DNA from: Argopecten irradians
Taxonomy: Eukaryota > Mollusca > Bivalvia > Pectinida > Pectinidae
Length of the DNA stretch: 64,000 nt
NCBI RefSeq assembly: GCF_041381155.1
Contig: NC_091138.1
Span: 33,411,604-33,475,603, forward strand
Direction of reading: 5' to 3'
Shown here: positions 35,205 to 46,231 of the stretch, in pieces
Layout of the letters: every line of letters begins with the position of its first letter
How positions within the stretch are numbered: the first letter of the stretch is position 1
Position numbers and translations under genes: made by a program
Notes under the pieces: model-generated
The model's input: only the letters and a program-made list of their open reading frames with translations
Database searches by the model: none
What the model was told of the DNA's origin: nothing

Positions 35205-38200
35205 TATAACAGATAGTGACTGTTAGAGATACAGGGTCGGCTAGCAGATAACAGATAGTGACTGTTAGAGATACAGGGTCGGCTAGCAGATAACAGAAAG
35301 GGACTGTTAGAGATACGGGGTCGGCTAGCAGATAACAGAAAGGGACTGTTAGAGATACGGGGTCGGCTAGCAGATAACAGATAGTGACTGTTAGAGATAC
35401 AGGGTCGGCTAGCAGATAACAGAAAGGGACTGTTAGAGATACGGGGTCGGCTAGCAGATAACAGATAGGACTGTTAGAGATACGGGGTCGGCTAGCAGAT
35501 AACAGATAGTGACTGTTAGAGATACGGGGTCGGCTAGCAGATAACAGATAGTGACTGTTAGAGATACGGGGTCGGCTAGCAGATAACAGATAGTGACTGT
35601 TAGAGATACGGGGTCGGCTAGCAGATAACAGATAGTGACTGTTAGAGATACGGGGTCGGCTAGCAGATAACAGATAGTGACTGTTAGAGATACGGGTCGG
35701 CTAGCAGATAACAGAAGGAGTGACTGTTAGAGATACGGGGTCGGCTAGCAGATAACAGAAAGGGACTGTTAGAGATACAGGGTCGGCTAGCAGATAACAG
35801 AAAGGGACTGTTAGAGTGGTGTAGCAGTAAGAAAGGACTGTTAGAGATACAGGGTCGGCTAGCAGATAACAGAAAGGGACTGTTAGAGATACGGGGTCGG
35901 CTAGCAGATAACAGAAAGGGACTGTTAGAGATACGGGGTCGGCTAGCAGATAACAGATAGGGACTGTTAGAGATACGGGTCGGCTAGCAGATAACAGAAG
36001 GGACTGTTAGAGATACGGGGTCGGCTAGCAGATAACAGAAAGGGACTGTTAGAGATACGGGGTCGGCTAGCAGATAACAGAAAGGGACTGTTAGAGATAC
36101 AGGGTCGGCTAGCAGATAACAGATAGGACTGTTAGAGATACGGGTCGGCTAGCAGATAACAGATAGTGACTGTTAGAGATACGGGGTCGGCTAGCAGATA
36201 ACAGATAGTGACTGTTAGAGATACGGGGTCGGCTAGCAGATAACAGATAGGGACTGTTAGAGATACGGGGTCGGCTAGCAGATAACAGAAAGGGACTGTT
36301 AGAGATACGGGGTCGGCTAGCAGATAACAGATAGTGACTGTTAGAGATACGGGGTCGGCTAGCAGATAACAGAAAGTGACTGTTAGAGATACAGGGTCGG
36401 CTAGCAGATAACAGAAAGGGACTGTTAGAGATACGGGGTCGGCTAGCAGATAACAGAAAGGGACTGTTAGAGATACGGGGTCGGCTAGCAGATAACAGAA
36501 GGACTGTTAGAGATACGGGTCGGCTAGCAGATAACAGAAAGGACTGTTAGAGATACGGGGTCGGCTAGCAGATAACAGAAGACTGTTAGAGATACTGTGA
36601 TAGAAAGGACTGTTAGAGATACGGGTTGGCTAGCAGATAACAGAAAGGGACTGTTAGAGATACAGGGTCGGCTAGCAGATAACAGAAAGGGACTGTTAGA
36701 GATACGGGGTCGGCTAGCAGATAACAGATAGTGACTGTTAGAGATACGGGGTCGGCTAGCAGATAACAGAAAGGGACTGTTAGAGATACAGGGTTGGCTA
36801 GCAGATAACAGATAGTGACTGTTAGAGATACAGGGTCGGCTAGCAGATAACAGAAAGGGACTGTTAGAGATACAGGGTTGGCTAGCAGATAACAGATAGT
36901 GACTGTTAGAGATACGGGGTCGGCTAGCAGATAACAGATAGTGACTGTTAGAGATACGGGGTCGGCTAGCAGATAACAGAAAGTGACTGTTAGAGATACG
37001 GGGTCGGCTAGCAGATAACAGAAAGGGACTGTTAGAGATACAGGGTCGGCTAGCAGATAACAGATAGTGACTGTTAGAGATACGGGGTCGGCTAGCAGAT
37101 AACAGAAAGGGACTGTTAGAGATACGGGGTCGGCTAGCAGATAACAGAAAGGGACTGTTAGAGATACGGGGTCGGCTAGCAGATAACAGATAGGGACTGT
37201 TAGAGATACGGGGTCGGCTAGCAGATAACAGATAGGGACTGTTAGAGATACGGGGTCGGCTAGCAGATAACAGAAAGGGACTGTTAGAGATACGGGGTCG
37301 GCTAGCAGATAACAGAAAGGGACTGTTAGAGATACGGGGTCGGCTAGCAGATAACAGATAGTGACTGTTAGAGATACGGGGTCGGCTAGCAGATAACAGA
37401 TAGTGACTGTTAGAGATACGGGGTCGGCTAGCAGATAACAGATAGTGACTGTTAGAGATACGGGGTCGGCTAGCAGATAACAGATAGTGACTGTTAGAGA
37501 TACGGGGTCGGCTAGCAGATAACAGAAAGGGACTGTTAGAGATACGGGGTCGGCTAGCAGATAACAGAAGGGACTGTTAGAGATACGGGGTCGGCTAGCA
37601 GATAACAGAAAGGGACTGTTAGAGATACAGGGTCGGCTAGCAGATAACAGAAAGGGACTGTTAGAGATACAGGGTCGGCTAGCAGATAACAGAAAGGGAC
37701 TGTTAGAGATACGGGGTCGGCTAGCAGATAACAGAAAGGGACTGTTAGAGATACAGGGTTGGCTAGCAGATAACAGAAAGGGACTGTTAGAGATACAGGG
37801 TCGGCTAGCAGATAACAGAAAGGGACTGTTAGAGATACGGGGTCGGCTAGCAGATAACAGAAAGGGACTGTTAGAGATACGGGGTCGGCTAGCAGATAAC
37901 AGAAAGGGACTGTTAGAGATAGGGGTCGGCTAGCAGATAACAGAAAGGGACTGTTAGAGATACGGGGTCGGCTAGCAGATAACAGAAAGGGACTGTTAGA
38001 GATACGGGGTCGGCTAGCAGATAACAGAAAGGGACTGTTAGAGATACGGGGTCGGCTAGCAGATAACAGAAAGGGACTGTTAGAGATACGGGGTCGGCTA
38101 GCAGATAACAGATAGTGACTGTTAGAGATACGGGGTCGGCTAGCAGATAACAGAAAGGGACTGTTAGAGATACGGGGTCGGCTAGCAGATAACAGAAAGG

Positions 38201-39883
38201 GACTGTTAGAGATACGGGGTCGGCTAGCAGATAACAGATAGTGACTGTTAGAGATACGGGGTCGGCTAGCAGATAACAGAAAGGGACTGTTAGAGATACG
38301 GGGTCGGCTAGCAGATAACAGATAGTGACTGTTAGAGATACGGGGTCGGCTAGCAGATAACAGAAAGGGACTGTTAGAGATACGGGGTCGGCTAGCAGAT
38401 AACAGATAGTGACTGTTAGAGATACAGGGTCGGCTAGCAGATAACAGATAGTGACTGTTAGAGATACAGGGTCGGCTAGCAGATAACAGAAAGGGACTGT
38501 TAGAGATACGGGGTCGGCTAGCAGATAACAGAAAGGGACTGTTAGAGATACAGGGTCGGCTAGCAGATAACAGAAAGGGACTGTTAGAGATACGGGGTCG
38601 GCTAGCAGATAACAGAAAGGGACTGTTAGAGATACGGGTCGGCTAGCTACAGAAGGACTGTAGAGATACGGGGTCGGCTAGCAGATAACAGAAAGGGACT
38701 GTTAGAGATACGGGGTCGGCTAGCAGATAACAGAAAGGGACTGTTAGAGATACGGGGTCGGCTAGCAGATAACAGAAAGGGACTGTTAGAGATACGGGGT
38801 CGGCTAGCAGATAACAGAAAGGGACTGTTAGAGATACGGGGTCGGCTAGCAGATAACAGAAAGGGACTGTTAGAGATACGGGGTCGGCTAGCAGATAACA
38901 GAAAGGGACTGTTAGAGATACGGGTCGGCTAGCAGATAACAGAAAGGGACTGTGTTAGAGATGTTAGATACGGGGTCGGCTAGCAGATAACAGATAGGAC
39001 TGTTAGAGATACGGGTCGGCTAGCAGATAACAGAAAGGGACTGTTAGAGATACGGGTGGCTAGACAGAGTATGGCTAGCAGATAACAGAAAGGGACTGTT
39101 AGAGATACAGGGTCGGCTAGCAGATAACAGAAAGGGACTGTTAGAGATACGGGGTCGGCTAGCAGATAACAGAAAGGGACTGTTAGAGATACAGGGTCGG
39201 CTAGCAGATAACAGAAAGGGACTGTTAGAGATACAGGGTCGGCTAGCAGATAACAGATAGTGACTGTTAGAGATACGGGGTCGGCTAGCAGATAACAGAA
39301 AGGGACTGTTAGAGATACGGGGTCGGCTAGCAGATAACAGATAGTGACTGTTAGAGATACGGGGTCGGCTAGCAGATAACAGAAAGGGACTGTTAGAGAT
39401 ACGGGGTCGGCTAGCAGATAACAGAAAGGGACTGTTAGAGATACGGGGTCGGCTAGCAGATAACAGATAGGGACTGTTAGAGATACGGGGTCGGCTAGCA
39501 GATAACAGAAAGGGACTGTTAGAGATACGGGGTCGGCTAGCAGATAACAGAAAGGGACTGTTAGAGATACGGGGTCGGCTAGCAGATAACAGATAGTGAC
39601 TGTTAGAGATACGGGGTCGGTAGCATAGCAGATAACAGATAGGACTGTTAGAGATATGGGGTCGGCTAGCAGATAACAGATAGTGACTGTTAGAGATACG
39701 GGGTCGGCTAGCAGATAACAGATAGTGACTGTTAGAGATATGGGGTCGGCTAGCAGATAACAGAAAGGGACTGTTAGAGATACGGGGTCGGCTAGCAGAT
39801 AACAGAAAGGGACTGTTAGAGATACGGGGTCGGCTAGCAGATAACAGAAAGGGACTGTTAGAGATACGGGGTCGGCTAGCAGA
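35205..39883. repeat. 42-bp minisatellite, about 111 copies
   Basis: Tandem unit with subwords ACTGTTAGAGATACGGGGTC and GGCTAGCAGATAACAGAAAG, 42 bases long, over nearly 4.7 kb. Two main unit types alternate: AGAAAGGGAC and AGATAGTGAC, combined with GATACGGGG or GATACAGGG. A few units are scrambled (near 35815, 36590, 38645, 38950, 39055). Many others differ only by one base in a homopolymer (GGG/GG, GGGG/GGG). Because 42 is divisible by 3, the minus strand is open for 306 codons over the right end with a 14-residue period (ADPVSLTVPFCYLL). A genuine protein is unlikely: the frame has no splice or domain context and is lost at indel units elsewhere. Confidence 0.97.
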
Positions 39884-40685
39884 ACAAAGTTATCAATCAA
39901 AAGAGCACCCAGGATAAATGTAGAAGCCAGATTTTTATGGTAAACTTAGGTTTATGTTTCTGTGACTCGAATCCAAACAAAAATAAATTCCAACTGTTTA
40001 TGAGACCTTCAAAATAATGGGTATCATTGCTTAAAATTCTCACTATAATCTTGCATGTTGAGTTAATCCATTTCTTATCGTTTTGCATGGGACTTATGTA
40101 TTGTTGCTATAGCAGCTTGTAAAATGGGTCCATTTGTTTTGGCTTTATATCTGCCGGAGAGAACTTGCATAGATTTAGTCTATTGTCAAATTCCAAATTA
40201 AATCTCTGATTAAAAAATGAAAGCAATTAAAGAATTTATCAATATCTTTTTGAGGACAATAGGTATTCAAACTAATTCTTAATCATTCGTTCCTTAAAGA
40301 TGTGTTTCAATTGAACCATTTTCTGAATTTATAAGTGCATATCCCATCTTTCAAGTTATTATATACTTAAAACAAAATCATTAAAATTAAAAAGAAAAAA
40401 AACATATTCCATTGTTGTTTTCCTAAAAAGTTTAAAATCAGTCATCAAAAATTTAAGATCTTATCAACAGGAATTGCTTAGTTATCACAATTTAAGAAGT
40501 ATAACCACATTATACAATGAACATCCATGTGTAAGTATATCAAGACAGAGGTGTATAAAAACTAGCTACACCAGCACATATTATAATTTCTCTTTTAATG
40601 GGCTACATGAGTAATCACGTTGTTAATTTATTCCTGTAAACCTGTGTTTTTGTTTTATATCACTTTTCCAACTTTTTACTTTTAG
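39884..40685. other. Noncoding AT-rich stretch
   Basis: No gene or mobile element recognised. Confidence 0.4.
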
Positions 40686-40753
40686 GGATCACTCAGATTT
40701 TACTGGAGGAGGCATGCAGGAGTTACCAGAGAAAATCCATCAACCTACAGCTG
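40686..40753 (+). other. Possible isolated 68-bp exon
   Basis: Flanked by a good pyrimidine tract and acceptor (CTTTTTACTTTTAG|GG) and by a donor (ACAGCTG|GTAAAT). All three frames are open; the most protein-like reads HSDFTGGGMQELPEKIHQPT. Composition is richer than the surrounding DNA. No partner exon was found within several kb. The splice-site match is visible; exon status is speculative. Confidence 0.2.
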
Positions 40754-40799
40754 GTAAATGGCAATTAAACTAGGTAGGGCACAAATTCTGAAACCACAG

Positions 40800-41085
40800 T
40801 TGAGGGCTAACCGTAGAATGTTAGGCACCTTAACTACTCAGCCACTATGCCATGAGATGGAGGGTTAGTGGTAGAATGTCAGAAACCTTAACCACTCAGC
40901 CACTATGCCATGAGATGGAGGGTTAGTGGTAGAATGTCAGACACCTTAACCACTCAGCCACTATGCCATGAGATGGAGGGTTAGAGGTAGAATGCAAGAC
41001 ACCTTAACCACTCAGCCACTCTGCCATGATGGAGGGTTAGTGGTAGAATGTCAATCTTAACCACTAAACCACCAAGACCCAAAAG
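40800..41085 (-). repeat. Tandem array of a tRNA-like A-box segment, about 4-5 units
   Basis: A unit of about 59 bases is repeated four to five times. On the minus strand each unit reads GGCATAGTGGCTGAGTGG followed by TTAAGGTGTCTGACATTCTA and CCACTAACCCTCCATCTC. TGGCTGAGTGG is a perfect match to the pol III A-box consensus (TRGCNNAGNGG) and the whole resembles the 5' half of a Leu/Ser-type tRNA. No B box follows within a unit, so these are not tRNA genes. They look like duplications of the head of the SINE whose 3' parts occur at 30525 and 48985. Confidence 0.75.
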
Positions 41086-41239
41086 ATGAAAGATTAGACG
41101 TAAAGGTCACACAACCGGTACCTTATTCATTCTATCATAAAAACCCAAAGACCGAAGGTGAAGACGAAACGCTTTAACATCTCAGCCACAGTAGCTAACA
41201 CAGTATACTTGTATATCTATACAAACTGTATAGTGTTGC

Positions 41240-41530
41240 AATACAGGGACTTTGAAATACCAAAATGGTGTGGGCTGAGTATAATGAGTCCATTTGGTAT
41301 ATCAAAACAAATGTACATGTCCAAGATGGCTTGCCTGTTAACGATCTGGGAGATGGATCGGTCCCAAAATACAATATGTATAACTAGGGCCTTAAAGGGA
41401 GTTTACACACGAAATTTGAAAGATATCTTCAGTACTTTCAGAAAAAGAGTGGTAACAAACTTCAACTATCAAAATTCCAGATGGCTGTCTTTCAGTCATC
41501 TTGTTGATGGATGAGTCCCAAAATTTACTA
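41240..41530 (-). repeat. Decayed copy of the 155-bp tandem-core repeat
   Basis: Contains diverged versions of the core seen at 57.8-59.1 and 62.9-64 kb: TCCAAGATGGCTTGCCTG, GATCGGTCCCAAAATACAAT, ACTAGGGCCTTAAAGGG, GTGGTAACAAACTTCAACTA, CAGATGGCTGTC. Orientation matches the right-hand element. The 118-codon open frame across it is a by-product. Confidence 0.6.
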
Positions 41531-43720
41531 CAGATATGGCTAGTGGAGTTTTTAACTACAGTAAAACACGGCTATAACAAACACAAAATGCATTAGTATT
41601 TTCATTTTCTATGGGATTAAGTTGGTCATGTATGCATACAAAATGTATTAAAAATTATAAAACTGTACTTTTTTCTGTGTACAGCAATTTTAAGGTAACC
41701 CAATGTATAAGCAGTATAGTATCTGAAAAACAATACTTTTTTCCATATGTTAAATAATTTCTATTGAATATCTGTCTCCTAATATAGTAGCATATCGCAT
41801 AATACATTACATGGTAGTACGCATAATAATGACTTTAGAATGTAATGGATAAATTTCAAATTTTTATCCAAGTAAGACAACATTTACAATAGACATGTAT
41901 TAAACAGTGACTTTGTACACATTTTGAACATAGAAACAATTGTCTATTTACATAAATGAAGACATTATACATGTATTGACATTTTCACATGATTTACCTA
42001 AAACAATATCAACTTATACAGTAGCCAGTTATTTATGAGAGTAATTTGGAAATTATTTTGACCTAGAAAAAAAAAGAAAATCAAATTTTAGTAATCAGAC
42101 TTTCATTATTTGACCTTTTAACAAATTCTTAATATTCTGCAGATACAAATTTTGTCACCATGGTGATAACTAGCGACATTATGAAAATAGCATCCTCACA
42201 TAAATAACTGGCTATTATCCATAAAAGAAGATTCACCTTCTTGACCATAATTGGAAGTTTTCGAAAATTGACAATAAATATGATTAAAATCAGATACTAG
42301 TTGAATTCATAATCACACATGAAAATGGAATCACCAGGTTTCTAAAAGAAAGAATCTGATTTTAATCATCACCTATAGACGTTATAACTATCACTAGATT
42401 TCTTTCTAATTTATTAATAAAATATCGACATTTTTAAAGCTAAAACATGTGGAACATTTTATATTTTATACAGAATTTATATTAAACATTCATAATTCTC
42501 CTAGACCATTACAGTTACTCAATAAATAATATATTATAAACCGGTTTCGTGTTAATCACAGCCATCAAACAACAAGAGATACAAGAGGTCAGCAGGGCCT
42601 GTGTGTCTCACACGACCTTGATTGTTTTTAGGATATACATGTATTAAAGCTAATAATTCATCACAAGCATTCTTTAAGGAACAAACTTCTATCTGTATAG
42701 GAAGAGAAAACTAAAAACAATTCAACTAAAAATATTCAACAAAACAAAAAAAATATCTTTAATTGAATAAATCAATGTGATCTATTTGATATTTCATCCT
42801 ATGACAACACAATCAATTTAGCTCATATTTCCAGAAAATAAACTCTTGCTTCAATAATTGTTTATCCATTATAATATACATTACATATTTCCGATTCCTA
42901 TCTTGTCATAAACGTTACTTGCCACCCTTACTATTTTGAGAGATAGGTAACTTCTAAATTAACTTTATACATGTACTTTAAATCTAATCTGAGAAGGAAA
43001 TATAGTTTTAAATTTCAAGTCTATATTGTACATACGGAATAGTTAGCTAAATCGGTCATATGGAAATTCCAAAACTTTGGTGAATAAAGTAAAAAAAAAT
43101 TCAGTATCAAGCATCTCATTATACAAAAATGCATTACACACTAAATACAAAAATACAATTTTCAGATTTCAAGAAATTTAGCTTTTACATGTACATTACC
43201 TCATCTACTGGAACATGAATACAGGTTATCTAAGATAAATACCCTTGTACATTGTATGTATTACATTTTTACCCTGAGTTCTACTGTCTGTGAATTATTT
43301 ATCTTTTTATTTACTGTTGACAGTCCTTACATATGTATAATATATGAAATCCATTCAGAATAATAGAAACATTGAATAAAACTGAGGATTAAGATAAAAT
43401 TATATAATAAAAAGGGTTCTACACTTCAAACACCATTAGAAAATTAAACTAATACACAGTTACATGTATATAAAATAAACTATCAATAAAAATAAACCGG
43501 GTATATCCTATTCAGGACAGAACTAAAAAATTCTACGTTTGACATTTCTTCAATTAAATACAATAAATTATTAAACAAAACAAGAATGACAAGTACATTA
43601 AAACATATAATTTAACTATATCTTTTTTTCACTTTTAAAGTCCCGTTGTGGTCTTCACAAGCATGTAAAAATATTACTTTGCTGGTCATTTAAAAATTTT
43701 ATAAGGCAATGGAACATTTG
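41531..43720. other. Noncoding AT-rich stretch
   Basis: Very AT-rich, with no gene, repeat array or clear transposon recognised. Confidence 0.4.
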
Positions 43721-43721
43721 A

Positions 43722-43790
43722 GATCTATCAGAGTTACTTCCCTTCTTTTAACTTCCTGCATACAGTCTGACAGAGTAACTCTGATAGATC
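43722..43790. repeat. 17-bp perfect inverted repeat
   Basis: GATCTATCAGAGTTACT at 43722-43738 is exactly complementary to AGTAACTCTGATAGATC at 43774-43790, with a 35-base loop. It could be a minimal hairpin MITE or a transcript hairpin. Confidence 0.7.
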
Positions 43791-43800
43791 ATAATAACCT

Positions 43801-44080
43801 TGGAATGGGACTAATTCACGTACCACATAATACCTGATAACGTTTGAGCTGGACTAGTGGTGACGAAAGTAACTCTTTGTTATCTTCCCGCTGAAATGAC
43901 GTTAGTATACAGTTAAAGTATGGGGTTGAGCGATATAGCAAGTTTCTGGTTTCCCGAGACTGGCCTATTTCCCGAGGTGGTGATATTATCTTTTGACTTC
44001 ATTCCATTACCAATAGCAACAAAAGTCCCGCAAAAATATTATCAGGTATCACATGGTACATGAATAAGTCTCATGGAATA
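43801..44080. mobile_element. 280-bp MITE with imperfect inverted ends
   Basis: The left end contains GACTAATTCACGTACCACAT then AATACCTGATAACG; the right end contains TATTATCAGGTATCACATGG then TACATGAATAAGTCTCATGG, its imperfect inverse. The interior has no coding capacity and contains GGTTTCCCGAGACTGG and CCCGAGGTGGTGATATTATC. Target duplication not evident. Confidence 0.6.
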
Positions 44081-44142
44081 GGCTGTTTCATGTACACTGT
44101 ATACTTTGTTATTGTAATTCACTGATCTTCGGTGGTATCAGT

Positions 44143-44338
44143 CACAGGGACCTGGCACTAATTTCTAATCAACAGTATTGATATATTTATATTATACTAT
44201 AATTATATATATTAATATTGTTGGTTAGAAACTTGTGCCCTAATTTCTAACCAACAGTATTGATATATATATTATACTATAATTATATACACTTGTATAT
44301 TAATGCTGTTGGTTAGAAATTTGTGCCAGGTCCCTGTG
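44143..44338. mobile_element. 196-bp hAT-like MITE with double-hairpin structure
   Basis: Starts CACAGGGACCTGGCAC and ends with the exact inverse GTGCCAGGTCCCTGTG. It is flanked by GTATCAGT on both sides (44135-44142 and 44339-44346), an 8-bp duplication as in hAT elements. Inside, a second inverted pair (TTGGTTAGAAACTTGTGCC against CTAATTTCTAACCAACAG) makes two hairpins side by side, with AT-rich cores repeated in both. Non-autonomous. Confidence 0.8.
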
Positions 44339-44349
44339 GTATCAGTAGT

Positions 44350-46231
44350 GCATTAGTTAAAGCTTTTTTCAGTGATAGATGGGACACCATCGTCTTCAAT
44401 CGATTCAGCTAAAATTAATTCCAGAAAAATATTATTCTCTATAAAATTGACATGAACTATAATGTCATTTCTTTCCAATAAAGTTTATTATTAATCATTT
44501 TAAAGAAAGTAAATCATTTTACAGTGGATATACTTAATCGTTTGAAAAAGGGTAATTATTACTACAGAGGGTATGTATAAAAAGGGTGAGTTTGAGATTA
44601 AAGTTTTAAAACAAGCATTGAACAGTTACAGATTGTGCAGAGACTATACATTAATTAAGAATATTATAATACATTGATTATCTGGTGTTGAGATTAACTC
44701 TAAAAAGAACAATAGGATTATATTATCTTTAAACCCTATATATGTTGATCTTTATTTTAAATTCTGTGTCTTGATTAATAGTACCAAGTTAAAAACTTTT
44801 CAAATAAAATAAAACAAGTGAAAATAATAAAGGCCATTTTAAAGCAATTTTCAGAAATGCTGTCTTTAGACAGAACACACATGTATACCATTTCACCCCT
44901 GAAAGTTCATAATGAACTATTCCAGGATTTGAATTAGAAGAGTTCAAATGTGATTTCAGGGGAAAATGAGAAGTATAAAAAAGTTATACAAAGTAAGAAC
45001 ATTCCAACATAACATTATATTATCTTAAATCTTATTAATTAACATATGTTCAAAATATGTGTACATGTATGCCTTTTTTACAGCTGTCATGGGTAAAATG
45101 GATTATGAATATGAGATTTCTACTAAATATATAATTTTTGGTAATGGAAAACATATATTTAAAGAAAAATATGTATTATTATTTATCTTTAGCTGATATG
45201 TAAAGACTGATTCTAACATTATTATCTTCTGAGAGTGGTGTAAATATCGCATTTGCTTTAGGATTTCTTGTGCCAAAATTCAAACCAAATATTTCATTGA
45301 AGTTTGTCAATTAGACAAGTCTTCATCTTTTTCACATACATAACAGAAAACAGATGTTTAAATCAAAATATATGTTGAATGACTGGAATCCCAGTCTGAT
45401 CCCGACAGGATCTAATGTATGTAGCTGGTGTAGCTTAGTCAAAATTATCTACTGATATTCATCATTCTCCACTCGCATCTATCTAAGTCAAATGAAGGGA
45501 GGTAACTTGGAGTAAAATGCTTGTTCTTAAAACTTGACAAATGATGATGCTGTTACACTGCATGTAACATATATTGACGTACTCATGTACCGGTAATTTG
45601 TTTAGCACATGTAAGCTGTCTCACACATACTGTGTAAGACAGAGTTGTCTTTTCCTTAGCAACCTATTGCTTTTCAACAAAAAGAATAAGAGTTAATTTC
45701 ATTAAAAGCTACATCTGGATCCAGGTCCCAGTCTTTGAGATTTCCCTTAATTGGGGAAGACGGAAATATTCCAGAACCATCAGATGTTCTATTTCTAATC
45801 AAACAATGTCAAGGTCAGGAATGAGAAGATCCTCAGAACTATCAAATATCTTCGGAACTATCAAGGGAATGTCCAGTGCCTTATTTGAACAATGTTACAT
45901 ACAAAACAACAAAACATTTCATTATACATGATTGTTAAATGATTTTTTGTCTAAATGCTGTCTCAAGGAAAATGAACAATATAATTTACCATGAAATATA
46001 TATGCTATCAAAAAATACTGGCAAAACCACAATCGTATACATAATGAATTGCACAAATCACACTATTTCAAACACTGGTCGAGAACCACATGGACCATAT
46101 CTTTATATCAAAGCTAAAAACATATACAAAAGTTTCGGAAGATAAAAATTTCACATACCAGAATATTTCAGTCACCGATACATGACTAGATATAACTACA
46201 CAATAATGGAATACCTAATGCTGTCTACTTG
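44350..46231. other. Noncoding region, partly SLC25A16 3' UTR
   Basis: AT-rich, with no gene. The right part should be the 3' UTR of the minus-strand SLC25A16. A minus-strand AATAAA (TTTATT near 44484) is one possible polyadenylation signal. Around 44880-44960 a short piece (CACCCCTGAAAGTTCATAATGAAC) resembles the inverse of a piece near 54830 in the CAMLG gene. Confidence 0.35.

Noticed and set aside
38980-39900. 306-codon periodic minus-strand reading frame in the 42-bp array
   Set aside because: It is explained by a unit length divisible by 3. There is no domain, no start or splice context, and the frame is lost at indel units elsewhere in the same array.
40800-41085. Cluster of tRNA genes
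   Set aside because: Only the A-box half is present in each unit. There is no anticodon arm pairing followed by a T-arm/B box, so these are not functional tRNAs.
41158-41514. 118-codon plus-strand reading frame
   Set aside because: It lies across a decayed copy of the 155-bp core repeat and has no known similarity.
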